64,000 nt of DNA, from NCBI GenBank assembly GCA_013115145.1, contig JAAPAO010000009.1, forward strand, positions 62,001 to 126,000, given 5' to 3'. The DNA comes from Perkinsus chesapeaki. Its lineage: Eukaryota; Perkinsozoa; Perkinsida; Perkinsidae. Made by a program: the position numbers and the translations under genes. Below, piece after piece: positions 43,095 through 54,397 of the stretch (position 1 is the stretch's first letter; the number at the start of each line of letters is the position of its first letter). The notes under the pieces are model-generated. The model was not told the origin of the DNA. It searched no databases and was given only the letters and a program-made list of their open reading frames with translations.

Positions 43095-43214
43095 TCCTTT
43101 GTTTACAGACCGACTTTAAGTTAGCTCCATGTCGTGTTGTGGCAGTTGGATATTACTCGATAACACAAAACATGCTTTCAACGGAAACGATTCACACGAC
43201 GTGTTAAACGACAC

Positions 43215-44190
43215 TCATGCGGTTATTTCGGGAACGGTCTCTCGGGCGATGTCTTCCTCTGCCATCTCCTCTCGTAGTTGAGCTCGGACCCGCTGCTCCT
43301 CATCAAGCAGCCATAGAGGTTTGATGTACCTTCCAAAACAAAACTAACAGCGGAATCTCGATTATTCCACCTACCGAACTTTGGCACCTCTCGCCCGCAT
43401 CTTCTCCATATAATGAACCATCGCCAAGTTAGGCCGCGCCGTCCTCGGGAGGACCTCGAACTTCCATGGCTTTATATGAGCGCGCAAAGCTATTCGCTCC
43501 ATGTACCTGAACGAAACCATGCCCGACTTGACCAAAACATTGGCACCTACACCACAGTGACGCTGCCACCAACTCGCTTGAGCATATCAATTGAGGACTG
43601 GTCGACACTCGCAACCTCGATGTCCACTTTGTAACTGCACAACCCGAGGACACTGGCGTAGACGAGGGCAGCAGCGGCGGCTCACGGGAAGGGGTAGTCG
43701 TTGTAGTTGAAGAGCCGCACACCATTGCGGACCCGCTTGACGCATCGACTCTCGAAGAGATGGCGCTGAGTGATCGGATATCTTGTATCAAGCCGCCCAT
43801 GCTCGATAAACTTCCTACCGGAAGAAGAGTTTATAATGACCGCGCGCCACGAAACTCACCGCAGTCTAGCAAGGCTCAGCGTCTCCAGCTGCTGATATTT
43901 GCTCGACATCTCCCTCTTCGCTCCAGGCCACTTTGGGAACCTGTCTCACCCCCCGTGGACGGCAAAGTAATGCCAGAGTCTCACTTGTTGTAATATGCTC
44001 GGTTTCCTCCATCCCAGGTCTCCGGGTCCTTAAATAAATGAATCCCTCCAATCTACGGTGCCACCAAGGCTTACCACATCCATCCCTCTATCGTGCTGCA
44101 GTTTAATGCCTCGCTGGCTCTTACCTCTCCCTCGCACTCGTTTCTTTTTTTTCTTTTGAACCTGACGCAACCGAAATCCGCCAGCCTCGC
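43215..44190 (-). CDS. Mitochondrial ribosomal protein uL15m
   Basis: Minus-strand exons joined in phase. From the 3' end: a terminal exon with YIKPLWLLDEEQRVRAQLRE to the stop at 43215-43217; RYMERIALRAHIKPWKFEVL and LAMVHYMEKMRARGAKVR; VDIEVASVDQSSIDMLKRVG with GSVTVV; then SLARLR joined across the 45-nt intron near 43809-43853 to KFIEHGRLDTRYPITQRHLF and VRNGVRLFNYNDYPF. These correspond to the uL15 core (NLGRL..FI..GR+D...PIT...L, then the +.A.A.+V+Q.A...+..+GG.V segment). The Lys/Arg-rich piece KKKKKRVRGR near 44140 resembles the uL15 N-terminal loop. The N-terminal exons are not resolved. Sequence and extension favour the mitochondrial rather than the cytosolic family. The intron carries the GGCGCGC repeat. 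Confidence 0.72.
43841..43854 (-). repeat. GGCGCGC intron repeat, copy in uL15m intron
   Basis: On the minus strand the 45-nt intron begins GTGAGTTTCGTGGCGCGCGG, so the repeat starts within the donor site itself. Confidence 0.75.
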
Positions 44191-44647
44191 CGCAGTCTTG
44201 TCACCTGCCGTCCGTGACCGTTCCTCATGTTCTTAGCGCAGATGGGGAAGAACGGCCGACTGGTGTAAGCAAACCGTGGGTTGAAGGGACGCGGGGTGAA
44301 CCTCTGCAGCAGCTGAGGAGGCTCGGTGGCGTCCGAAGGTCTGCCCGTATGACTACGAGGAAGCAGCGGCCACATCACGCTCACTTGGGGGCTTCCGGAC
44401 CCAGGCTGGAAGCTGACGAGAATAGTCGACAGAGCGACCGGCAAAGCGGAATGGATCTTGTCGTGGAGGACAAACGCGGCACCAGCAGCATCACGATCAA
44501 CTCGGGAGATATCCCAACCCATCTGAGATTGAAAACTCAACTCTTCGAGAGTGGACGTTGAAACAGATACACGGTGTTAGGAGCTAGAGTACTTCAGAGA
44601 CCTGCAGGGACACAAGCTGAGGATAGGACAGCCGACCATCGCCGCGC

Positions 44648-47600
44648 CTACGCTTCCCGCAGCAGGGCTTCCTTCTCTGAGCCTAGACCAGTGCAAGCTT
44701 TGCATTTCGCCACGAAACTCGAAGTCAGGACGTCGTCATGGAGGACCTGAGGGCCGAGCTTCGAGGTAAGATACTCTTTTCCGTGACGTACCGCGTTGGC
44801 GAACTGTATCCAGTCCTTGACGGGATCGATCCCGCTACTCCCGCTGACTAGGAACGCCAAGCGGCCCACAGTGGTGCTGATCAGAGAGCCAGCGGAACCA
44901 CCGCCGAGGATGACGTCTTCGAGAACGGTCAGTAACTGACATGAGCAAGCGTGCAACTTCATACCGCTCCTCTCAAAAATACCTCGCGGTCCATGACCCG
45001 AGCGGCTCCTCGCCAGTCGCCGGCGTTCACATAGCAGAGGGCCGAGGTCAGACCTACAACATTAGCTGGTAGCAGATAGGCACCGAAATGGACGTACGTT
45101 GGTCCCTGGTCTTGAGGCCTATCCGAGGGGCCGCTGCCGACCAGAGCAGTGAATTGAGATCATCCTCACCCAGGAGGGCATCGAGGGCGGCAGCCACTGG
45201 CTCGGGGAGAAGTTCTTCTTTGTCGGGGAATCTACGGCGGCAGATATAGCTTGACGTGAAGGGTAGCGTACTGCGGCGGTGTCCCTCGGTGGTCGCCACT
45301 AGGAAGGCCCATCACAGTGCGGCAAAAGGCATCGGAAGCCTCGGGTAGGTTACGATAGACGAGATCAGTGACGAACAATCGGATGGAGGAGGATGGTATC
45401 CAAAGGTACTCACAGAAGACCTGGAAAGGAAACGGTATAGAGATGGAGGCCTGCTGCTTGAGGCAGTCCTACCAGCGCGGCCCATTGCCACAGGCCAGCA
45501 GCTTCCAGCCAGTGGGCAGTTACGGACGCTAGTCTAGCAGCCGAGGGAGAGGATAATGTAACATCTGAGGGATGAGTAATATACAGCAAGCTTGTCGGGG
45601 CTCACCAAAGATAGAAGAGTAGACCAGGAAGGCTAAGAAGGCAGTGAAGGGCTCGGGAGAGGCGCAGCTGTTGCTCAGTAAGGTATCGGCCAACCTACAA
45701 AAAAGTGCAATGGCGATGTACTTCACAGACGGCCTACTCCTCAGGAGCCGTAAGACCAGCCTGAACTCGAAGCAGCTCCCATTCTACGCCGCGACCTTTG
45801 CCAACCGCCTTGACGGTGTCCAATACGGAACTGAGCAACGGCAATGACTAATGTAGGGCGTAAAAGGACCTACTATCGGCCACCGTCATCCTTCACGCCA
45901 TAGCAGTAGTAGGCAGCAAATTTCTCAGCCCAGGAGGAGCATCGGCAGAGAACCTCCTCAGAGTCGACCTCGCCTGAGGAATGGCGTGATCGACCGGATC
46001 GCCAATGGTTTGGTTACCCGCAAGTAGCTGGTAAACAGCGGCCACGGCGCCCTTGATGTGACCAGGGCTGTCCAGCTTCCATTGGTCCAGTTGCTGCCTC
46101 AGTACCGCAACGGTGTCCTCACCTGTGACACAAGTGTAGTACTACAGCGGAGCATCTTGCCCTCTTACTGCGAGCGCTCTCCCAGTCCATCGAGTCAAAG
46201 CCGAGAATGGCGGCTATGCGAGCTAGCCTAGGGTACCCTCCAGCCTGCAGCGACAGTGTGGCGCCGGTAACCTATCAGGATGCGCATGCGTGCATGTCAT
46301 ACGCCAGTCATCGCCGTACATCAGTGGCAATGAGCTGATGGAAGGCCCGTTCTAGCGGGTCGGCCTCCACTGGAATGGGAGTGTTGACGTCCGATAGCCA
46401 CGGCCGAAGGTCCTCCACCGCACCGTCTGAAAACGGTATACTAGTAGACCCTTCCCCGCCAACGCTGCCTGGTTGGAATGATAAATGCATGATGAGCAAA
46501 TAACAGTAAATTGAGCCCATTTCAGCCCTCCTCCGTAAAGAGCAAATAAGTGTGACGGTGCATGGGCAGCAGCAGCAGCTGCTGCCCATTGCTAGCTTGC
46601 TTGGATTAGCCGTTTCATTGAGGCCATACGAGCCCGTCCAACCAAATGTGACCTCACCCTCTCGCAGCCCCGACAGGAGGGCAAAGACGCTCTTCTTCCG
46701 AGGAACTCCGATGGCTCCTTCATACGACCGATAGGTGTCAAAGAGCTCAAGCGGCGTTGAAGCCTCGGAGGCCTCAATTGAAGTCAAGGCTGAGAAGCAC
46801 TGCTCGACAAAGGAAGGATCGATGCTCTCTGCGGCCGCCGGTACCACCGGTAAGACCTGCAACCACTTCCGAGACCTGTACTGCTATCGGCAACGGCTAC
46901 CTTCATTCGGTATCGATTCAGTGATGCTTCGACTGGCATGGCCATTCGACCATCTGGTCCTAGACTTGGCCGGAAGGAAAGATGCTGCTGCAGATAGGGC
47001 TAAAGAGGAGGACATGACATAAGGAAGAGGTGCGAGGCTACATGTCTCAACTTGGGCCACTCTCCGAGTAGGGATGGGCCCGTGGTGGCCTCGCTGGTGG
47101 TCATGTCATAGTAGCTGGGCTTGTAGGCAGCGAATGCCCCAGGCTGGGAGCGACCTATGGCCAAGGGCTCACCAGAGGCACACCTGCACAGTAGGAAAAA
47201 ATGGGCGAAAGAGCTGGTACGGTGCTACTTGGTGGACTTGGGATCGCCGATGGTTGCCGGCTCCTCCTCTTCCTCTCCTACACTAGCCTGACCACCTTCA
47301 AACATATCCTCATCGTCGGATATCCCTCCACTTGCTCCGTCCACAGAGGTCGACGGATCCAAGACCTGCCATAAGGCCGATATGCACGCGGGGCTAGGGG
47401 AAGTGTCACAACGTCCTTCATTCTGTCAAGCAAAATCACGTACTTAATTCGGCTCTCTAGTACGTGGAACCGGGCGTCAATATGACCCTCAGAAACAGAA
47501 GGAGGCTGGCCAAAGCAGGCTGCATGTTATCGACAGAAATCCACCAACGCCCAGAGAGGAGCGGAGCGATTACAACAGACAACTGCGACTGGTTACAGCG

Positions 47601-47853
47601 ATAAGGTTACCGAGACACTCGCAAAGATGCTCCCACCAAAAGCGTGGGATAGACTGTGGGACCGTCAGATGATCATCTCCCTCCTTCCGTCCTCCTCCAC
47701 TATTACCGTTCCCTTCAATAGTTTATCCCACTCTCCGGTGGCCATGGTCCTCGTAGCCTTGCCACCTTCCATAGGGCTGCGGTCAAACTCGTCCTCGCCA
47801 TCGGAAGAGGACATGTCAGCATCCCAGAGGGCATCGACGCCGAACCGAGCCAT
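44648..47853 (-). CDS. Nup96-type scaffold nucleoporin
   Basis: A multi-exon minus-strand gene. The first exon (ATG 47853) is acidic: MARFGVDALWDADMSSSDGE. Then PPSVSEGHIDARFHVLESRI (47510-47450), a second acidic piece with SDDEDMFEGGQ, KCASGEPLAIGRSQPGAF and RPSLGPDGRMAMP, like the RSFRVGWGP segment at the Nup96 N-terminus. The helical solenoid contains SFVEQCFSALTSIEAS (46810), LQAGGYPRLARIAAILGFD (46240-46185), VLRQQLDQWKLDSPGHIKG with AAVYQLLAGN (46110-46005), SWAEKFAAYYCYGV (45935-45895), LEAAGLWQWAALVGL (45510-45465) and ALCYVNAGDWRGAARVMDRE (45045-44990), and ends at 44648. The Q...W....I...Y.LLAG and QLE..GLW.WA..V phrases are typical Nup96/Nup145C. There is no Nup98 (GLFG plus autoproteolytic) part directly upstream. 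Some exon borders are tentative. Confidence 0.65.
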
Positions 47854-47942
47854 TGAACAGTGATCCACTGACGAATGATTGGCCCCATTTTCGGAAAACT
47901 CAACGCTCCGCTGTGTTAAGTAACTCCAGGTCGCCCCCCCCT

Positions 47943-48379
47943 TCACTTGGCGGGCTCAATCCGGTTCACTCCGCCCTGAGCCAGCTCCTTACGGCACATA
48001 TCCGTAAGACCCTAAAAGGTCACAATTCTCGCGCGCCAAGAAACTACTATTACCTTTGTAAACATATCGGGCAGATGGATGTACCGTACCACACTTCCCC
48101 TGATAAAGCAGTTCCGCAATGACAGCAGATGAGGGTACTAAAAGGCGAAGGGTACCACCACAGTGGCTACCGTCCTCGTACCTGTTCGGGGTTGTTTATC
48201 GTGATATTCGTCAGCTTCACGTTGAAGTACTGATCCACCGCCTGCAGAGTGCCTGCCGAGGTCCTTCCTAACGCAAAGAGGGTATTACTAGTACCGGTGA
48301 TTTGGATGTCATTTTTCATCTCCACTGTCACCTGGGCACCGTTGTCCACCAAGCTTTGGAAGAAGTCGAAGAACAACAT
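47943..48379 (-). CDS. LSM2: U6 snRNA-associated Sm-like protein LSm2
   Basis: Four exons joined in phase from ATG 48379: MLFFDFFQSLVDNGAQVTVE, MKNDIQITG joined to TLQAVDQYFNVKLTNITINN, PEQ joined to YPHLLSLRNCFIRGSVVRYI, HLPDMFTK, then LTDMCRKELAQGGVNRIEP to the stop at 47943-47945. The Sm1 (VE.KND..I.GTL..VDQY.N.KL) and Sm2 (IRGS.VRY) motifs and the MLFF start are diagnostic of LSm2. It is a ring subunit of LSm2-8 (U6 snRNP) and LSm1-7 (mRNA decay). The last intron (48012-48053, 42 nt) contains a copy of the GGCGCGC repeat. The gene sits 89 bp upstream of the Nup96-type gene on the same strand. Confidence 0.92.
48023..48044 (-). repeat. GGCGCGC intron repeat, copy in LSM2 intron
   Basis: Minus strand GTTTCTTGGCGCGCGAGAATTG fills half of the 42-nt intron at 48012-48053; nearly identical to the copy at 62458. 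Confidence 0.8.
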
Positions 48380-49387
48380 CGCGCCCAACACCAATAGCTG
48401 TACTTAATTAGATCACTGTGAGAACTCAATATCTTATATGTAAGCAAACAGAGCGTAGAAGGGGTCCGGATGGCGCCCCAATCTACACCATGAAGATAAC
48501 GGAACCGGTAGGCAAGCATAAAAGGCCGCGCTGTCCTCTCGACGCAATAAATCATTATATTGGCGGCCTAGAGCGAGCGAGAGATACAGAGGGCTGCTAT
48601 AGATATACAGGAAAGTAACAAACAGAATGCTAAGCCGCCACCATCATCATCAGCGATGATGGTAGTTGGCCCGCTGCCATATCGTCACCGGTTGCCTCTG
48701 GGCACTGAGAGCCATGAAGCCGTGGTAGGCTAACTACCTTACCATCATACACTTTGCTATCATTATATATGAACAACTTCAGGGGGGGCATGTGGCCCTT
48801 TGATACAAAGCGAAAATGACCATCCAAACCACACCGCCGGGACGGCAGGTTACCAGAAAATGGCACAAAACTAGTATTAAGCTCAATAATATTGTTTTCT
48901 CCTCCTTTTTCTCTCCGTAGGGTCCCCTATAAAACTGGCATGTTACAGAGTAGCAAGACGTCACGTCTTCCAAGAACGATAGCAGTAATATCAGCATCTC
49001 GAATGTCCCCAAAAGACAATGGGGGAGCAACCAATGGCAGCAGGAGTGTATAGCTTTTTTTATTATGAATTTCAATGGTAGTGACTATTAATGGTAGTAT
49101 AGATGACAATAAATTATTGGACGCCAAAACCTGAAGGCGATGGGGCACCAGGGGAAAGCGAAACCACCTAAAATCAAACTGCCTCCACCACCACCAACAA
49201 CCACCACCCAACTCGTCACCTCAAGTGTTTCAAAATGCTGGGACCGCTGCGATGGCCGGCACCGAAGCGGCATCTTCCCCTGATTCCATCAGTAAAGTGA
49301 TAGGACTTTGACCGACCTCAACGGCGCTATTCAGGTTACAAAATATTACGGATCCACTACCTAACCCAGTATCGCCTCCAACTCAGA
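48380..49387. other. Intergenic region with low-complexity tracts
   Basis: About 1 kb. Tracts such as CCACCACCACCAACAACCAC near 49182-49205 explain Trp/Gly-rich shadow frames. No gene or RNA supported. Confidence 0.4.
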
Positions 49388-50144
49388 CTACCTTGCCCTT
49401 CTATTACCCGCCGAAGATTCCCTTCTAAAATAAACTCCCTTTTTATCAACTGAAGGACCACAGGTGACCTCCACCTCGTCCTGACGTCCACATTGAATTT
49501 TTTGTTTTTTATGTGGTGGTTCTGAAATTTCTTCATCCTCTGCCTCGGTGACAACTTCGTCGCTAGAGGTGTCAGAAATAATGTCATCATACGGTATAGA
49601 GATAGTAGCATAATTTTTTGTTGGGGTGACTTCACCGATCTTCGCAGCATCAAGCAAATCTTCATCACAGCAGCAGCAGCCGTTAGTGTACACTGGAGCT
49701 TCAGCGGCCTCGCCCTCAGCCAGGCCAACTGATTCCTTCCTTGCTTCAGCCTCAGGTACTGAGCATGCCAACGCGGCAGCAGTAGCAGCCCTCTCCTTGG
49801 TAACAAACGACGGCTCTTCAAAACCCTTACTGGCAATTTTCAGACCAAGGCCGAGACTTTGTGCCTGAACGGCGGAGCGAAGCAGTTCACGAATTACGTT
49901 TTTCCTATGGCAACGGTAAGACCTTGCGATTTAAGAGCTCCAAAAGAGGCTCCTGTTGCTTATTAAGGTGAGCCCTGCCTTCCTCTGTCTGCATCATGCC
50001 CAGAAGTGTCGAGCCACATGTTGGTCCGACCTCTGGCAGTGGCTTTAGGCAGCAGCTGACTCCATCCGGGCCCAGCTTCGATGACACATCGCAAAACTTA
50101 TTGAGAACATGAGAAGTAGTAGTAGAAGCGAAGGTGCAGACCAT
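49388..50144 (-). CDS. Unrecognised acidic protein
   Basis: Two exons: ATG 50144 to about 49919, then from about 49866 to the stop at 49388, joined in phase (NRK to AQSLGLG) across GTCTTA..TTCAG. Residues 1-75 are helical with several Cys (VLNKFCDVSSKLGPDGVSCC, LKPLPEVGP). The middle is Ala/Glu-rich (FVTKERAATAAALACSVPEA), with a CCCCDE cluster (TNGCCCCDEDLLDAAK), then an acidic stretch (SSDEVVTEAEDEEISEPPH) and a basic KKQK patch. The composition suggests a nuclear or nucleolar protein. I do not recognise a domain. Confidence 0.55.
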
Positions 50145-50921
50145 GAAGGAGTGAAATAATGATTGCTATAAGGGATCCCATACCGATAATGCTAACGCGA
50201 CTTCTATAACGGGACAGTTGTTGACAAAAGCATGGTTCATGATGCCGGTGGTGATTAAACATGATTGGTAAATTGGTTTAGGGGCTCTACGAGGCCTCAA
50301 GGGCACCATCGTCCTCTCGACGATGGATGCCATGACCGGCCACCTTGGGTCGGTAGAAAGTAGCCTTCATAGTGCCTCTAGCATTTCCACCAGGCGCACC
50401 TGATAGGTCTTGGTGAAGCTCAGATCAGAGGGCACAGGTTCGGCCCTCAGGCCAAGCATTTTGACGGAAATGCTTCACTACCAGCGGAAAGATTCTTCTT
50501 AGGTCGAGGTTCCCTCTCCTTCTCAACTGTCCATCCGATCTCCATTGCTGAAGTCACCGGACCTCCCGCGAAGCGCTGAGCGCGAAATATTCACTGATGC
50601 CAAAAATGCCAACACGCAACGCGCCAGAACCCGTTCTGAATTCAAACGAGTACATCACAGACGTTCTATGATGCTTAATGATTAGTACTACAGGAAGTAC
50701 CGAATGACCACTATTAATAATGTCATGAAAGTTGACAAGATATTATCTAGTAATCGATAATAATATTACATGTACTAAGACGCTTAATGCCGATTGCCAT
50801 GTTATACCATACGTTACGATGTCCATCGCTACCTGCTGTGGTTCCGTGAGCTTCCGATACTGGAGGTAGCCTCGTCTCCCCTCCTCCACTCGGCTGACAC
50901 CGTGCACCAGGAGCTCCTCGG
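50145..50921. other. Intergenic region
   Basis: About 780 bp, partly AT-rich (50680-50790). No supported gene; a plus-strand frame at 50794-51042 is the shadow of the minus-strand gene beyond it. Confidence 0.4.
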
Positions 50922-51917
50922 CTATGCGATCTGCAGCACCATTTTCAGGGAAATCATTCGAGGGGACTCAGCCGGCCTACGCGGAGATTCTGTCTCAATT
51001 AACTCAGGACGGGGAACTTTTTTGGAAGAGAATTCGCAGTAGGGCGACGGAGAGAGACCAAACCTCTGTAGAAAGAGATTGAACAGGCCAGCTGAGGCCA
51101 AACCAACCTGCTCTAGGAACCTCGTCGACGAGCTCTTCGGCGGAGGGTTAGGCTCCTGAACGGCACCAATACTCACCGACCAAGCGATGCCTGCACCCAC
51201 TGTAGGATCTGGCCTTTCGGTTGCACCAGGATCTAGCTTAGCCAAATACTTAGCCTTGCACGGATCAGCATTGAGACCAATCCACATAGTGGACCCACGG
51301 CCTGCGGAGGGCTTATAAGCACTGAGGGGTTACTAATCAGGAGCTCACCGTCGAACTTATAACGAGATTCAATTTTTTGTCCACTTTTCTTGTACTCATC
51401 AAACGCCTGAAAATATTCACTCCAGCGCCTCCGACCTGGTCCGACCGACCATGTCGAAATTTCAAGTGCGTGATCCAAGGCCCCAAATAAGATCAAGAAC
51501 TCTTCGGCAAAGTCACCAGTGGTACATCCACAAGTGGAAACCGATAACAACGTATTTGGACAGCGACTGGCGCCCTCCAAGCCAGACTCATTCTCGCCGG
51601 CGCGCCCCTCAGCGAACTCGAGCAAATGCCCTCTAACATATACTCAAGAGTGTGGTCCAAAGACAGGAAATATTTGCGTGCATTCCGAGCCAAACGGCTA
51701 CATAACCGACGGCGGCGGTGGTGGAACACAACGGACAACTGGCTTGAACCGTTCGTTGAGCCAGGGCGCTTTTCAGTACGAAGAGCTCCCTTGGAAGAAC
51801 AGCAGCACGAGCATAGCGTAAAGTTACATGTTGGATCCACTTCCGTTGTTGAGCTCTCTCCTTGTCAAATATCTCCTGCCACGCCTTCATCTCATTCATG
51901 GTCTTCCCAGCCGACAT
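50922..51917 (-). CDS. Unrecognised protein, complete multi-exon gene
   Basis: ATG 51917 opens MSAGKTMNEMKAWQEIFDKE, a charged helix. Short introns then lead to ALRTEKRPGSTNGSS, LARNARKYFLSLDHTLEYML, LLEFAEGRAGENESGLEGAS, CGCTTGDFAEEFLILFGALD, RWSEYFQAFDEYKKSGQKIE, then FDGRGSTMWIGLNADPCKAK (in-phase join across GTGAGC..CGCAG), LDPGATERPDPTVGAGIAW, and after GTGAGT..TTCAG the last exon EPNPPPKSSSTRFLEQVGLA to the stop at 50922-50924. About 290 residues. It looks globular at its core and Ser/Pro-rich at the C-terminus. The repeated clean joins argue it is real, but I cannot name the family. Confidence 0.5.
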
Positions 51918-52420
51918 GTGGTTCTCCTAGGGAAGCTGTAAATATCTACACGACTCTACTTATCGACTAACTTATCATTGTTCAACTCATACAGTGTACA
52001 TTGGTACAGAGACGGATGCTATATGATTTCCTAGTACAGTCGGAGACTAATACTGCGCCATTCCTGATAGTGGCAGGACACCAGGCTCTATCAGCGAACA
52101 AGTAGTCTCTGGCAAGCAGCCCAAAGGGCTATCTCAGTTATAAACAGAGGAGATCTACCGCAATGGGTAGAGGCGACTACTTGGGGCTTACTACACTGAT
52201 GGGCTGGGACTCTGACTACATCAAGACACCTAAGGGGGAGGAGGACAGCAACTACCTTCAACAAGGAACTGAAATAGTCTGCTGCTAGCAACCTTATAAA
52301 AGGTGGGCAAGAAAGTTAAGATTTATGCCAGACCACCGCTGGATGCGTTGAACTCCACTGCGACGCAGCGGCCAGGGCAGGTAATTGGCAATGGTATAGG
52401 AGCCTGGCTACTGGTCGTCG
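51918..52420. other. Intergenic region
   Basis: About 500 bp with no supported gene. The first part should hold the promoter of the minus-strand gene ending at 51917. Confidence 0.4.
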
Positions 52421-52594
52421 TCAGTGGATGCTAAACATCATCACAACGACACTGAACATAAACACGTAAAGCACTGCGTAGTTGATCACCAGCGACGTAC
52501 ACTGGTACACCTTTAAGGACCAAGAAGGGATATCAGTACAGACGACAGGAGGCACGACTTGGGCTCTAGTCAACTTCATTTGACCAGCGGACAT
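52421..52594 (-). CDS. Possible small membrane protein
   Basis: 57 codons from ATG 52594 (MSAGQMKLTRAQ) to the stop at 52421. The last 25 residues are one hydrophobic helix (LVINYAVLYVFMFSVVVMMF), preceded by a short polar segment, as in tail-anchored or small ER membrane proteins. The frame stays open upstream without ATG, so an upstream exon is possible. The evidence is only composition; it could be spurious. Confidence 0.3.
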   Translation of the reverse strand: MSAGQMKLTRAQVVPPVVCTDIPSWSLKVYQCTSLVINYAVLYVFMFSVVVMMFSIH

Positions 52595-52837
52595 GGGCAC
52601 CGTTGGAGGACTTCTCTTATGGTAAGCTCGGCACGCCCAACAGTGTCCGTCCTCCACTGTATCGAACGAGTTGTTGACTGACCGCACACCAATCGTGCTT
52701 GAGGAACACTAACCTGTTTACCGATATAAGGGGATAGCGCAGCTAAAAGCCAGCATACAGTATGCTGGCAAATGCCGCGAAAGTGATAGGAATAAAAACC
52801 TATAAATGGACTCAAAAAAGAAGTACGACAGCTACTC

Positions 52838-54250
52838 CTATGACGAGAGTAGCGCGCACTCCTCAGGCGCTGCCGGCGGGTCAACAGTCTTATAGAGAGT
52901 TAACGCCGATCCGAGCAACGCCACGAGCATGAGGAATATCAACGAGAGACTCCTCAGTGTAGCCCGCTTTGAGCCAAAGTTCCCTTCAGCCTTGGCCAAC
53001 TCTTTATCCTCGTAACTGCGAGCAGTTAAGTACCTCAACCTCATATAAAAGAGAGGGGGGAAGATGAGATGGACCAATGTATAGGTGACGGCTGATAAGT
53101 AATCAACCAGCAGTGAAAAATTAGGTACCGTAATCGCAATGACTGCGGTAATTACAACTAGTAGGCTACGAAGACTGCAGGTGGCGATCAAAGTGGGCCA
53201 CTTTCCCCACTTCTCCGCTCTCGGCGAGCCGTCTTCCAACCCGGCAAGGACCTCGATGGCCCTGCAGGATGGATGTAGCAAAACAGCATAGTGCGTAGCG
53301 CACAATACAACGATGCTTACAAAAGATATGTAACCCCACACATCCTTCTTCATAGCATCCAAGACGTTATCATAGCATAGGAGGCTTTGGCCCCAGCCAA
53401 GATAGGCAGCACAGGTCACAATTGCGTAAACAACGACAAGCGTAGCGAAAGCAAAAAAGAAAACCTTGGGAGCATGTGTTGGATTGCGCATATCGTGGAC
53501 CACAGTGGTCGTGCCGCAAGTTACTGAATAAGAGAAAGAAAACGTGGTGTAAGCCGCAATAATGGTAAGAGGTTGCGGCACACCGATTTCGTAATCTACA
53601 TCACCATCGTTCTTGGCAGCCTGGACGAAACCGGCCACAGAAAGACCGACAACAGATACGATAATCGAAGCTACACCGATGGTGCTCGAAACGTATCCGA
53701 TCTCACGCATGGTCTTCAGCCAGTTGACCGGCAGCAGGATGATAGTCCAAATGATAACCCACATGGTGACAGAAATACCGTCGTAGATGTGATAGGAGTT
53801 TTGGCCTAGTAGGAGGATGAGGACACAGGAGGTACCGATGAGGGAGATGTGAAGGCAAACAGCGACGATAGCCTTTCCGACTTTGCCGAATGCAGCTTCG
53901 CCAACTTCCTCGTACGCAGGTACATACTCCATCCCCAAATGCAAGGCCATAACCCTACATCTGTATAGAAGGTAAACCATTAACCAGCCAACCGCAGCGC
54001 ATACGAGCAGGAGAATGATGCCTGGCAGGTATCCCACACTGGCGGTGGCTTTGGACAGTGCCAACATACCGACGCCAACAGCAGTCATAACGACATTGAA
54101 GATGGCGGTGAAGTCGGGGGTGCCGTCGGCCTTCCCCTCGTTCTTCCCCACCACTTCTCCGTCAGAATACTCAGAGCATGACGAGAGGTCAAACTCTTTA
54201 GTGCTACTGCTGGTAGAGTCGTTATAGGATTTGCTGGATGAACTTGACAT
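52838..54250 (-). CDS. AAAP-family amino-acid transporter 2
   Basis: A single exon of 470 codons from ATG 54250 (MSSSSSKSYNDSTSSS). The first helix TPDFTAIFNVVMTAVGVGML, then VPAYEEVGEAAFGKVG, CLHISLIGTSCVLILLLGQN, LLPVNWLKTMREIGYVSSTI, YTTFSFSYSVTCGTTTVVHD and HLIFPPLFYMRLRY align throughout with transporter 1 at 41.5 kb. It ends shortly after the last helix (YKTVDPPAAPEECALLSS) and lacks the 80-residue acidic tail of transporter 1. The two copies are inverted relative to each other and separated by about 10 kb of other genes, so this is not a simple tandem. Substrate unknown. Confidence 0.88.
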   Translation of the reverse strand: MSSSSSKSYNDSTSSSTKEFDLSSCSEYSDGEVVGKNEGKADGTPDFTAIFNVVMTAVGVGMLALSKATASVGYLPGIILLLVCAAVGWLMVYLLYRCRVMALHLGMEYVPAYEEVGEAAFGKVGKAIVAVCLHISLIGTSCVLILLLGQNSYHIYDGISVTMWVIIWTIILLPVNWLKTMREIGYVSSTIGVASIIVSVVGLSVAGFVQAAKNDGDVDYEIGVPQPLTIIAAYTTFSFSYSVTCGTTTVVHDMRNPTHAPKVFFFAFATLVVVYAIVTCAAYLGWGQSLLCYDNVLDAMKKDVWGYISFVSIVVLCATHYAVLLHPSCRAIEVLAGLEDGSPRAEKWGKWPTLIATCSLRSLLVVITAVIAITVPNFSLLVDYLSAVTYTLVHLIFPPLFYMRLRYLTARSYEDKELAKAEGNFGSKRATLRSLSLIFLMLVALLGSALTLYKTVDPPAAPEECALLSS

Positions 54251-54397
54251 GATGATGATGGCGATGTGGTAATTGCCGTTTACCGGCCGAGCTATCACCG
54301 ATTTCGCATCGCTCCGCCGAAAAGAAAAAGCGCTCGCCTCGAAATTCGTCGCGGATGCCGAAAGTTCGTACAGATCCTTATTGGCTTGAACGACAGA
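54251..54397. promoter_or_regulatory. Divergent promoter, transporter 2 / COX5B
   Basis: 147 bp separate the two start codons (54250 minus, 54398 plus). Both promoters must lie here or within the genes. No TATA box is evident. Confidence 0.45.

Noticed and set aside
48927-49273. Trp/Gly-rich minus-strand frames
   Set aside because: Generated by CCACCACCAACAACC low-complexity DNA.
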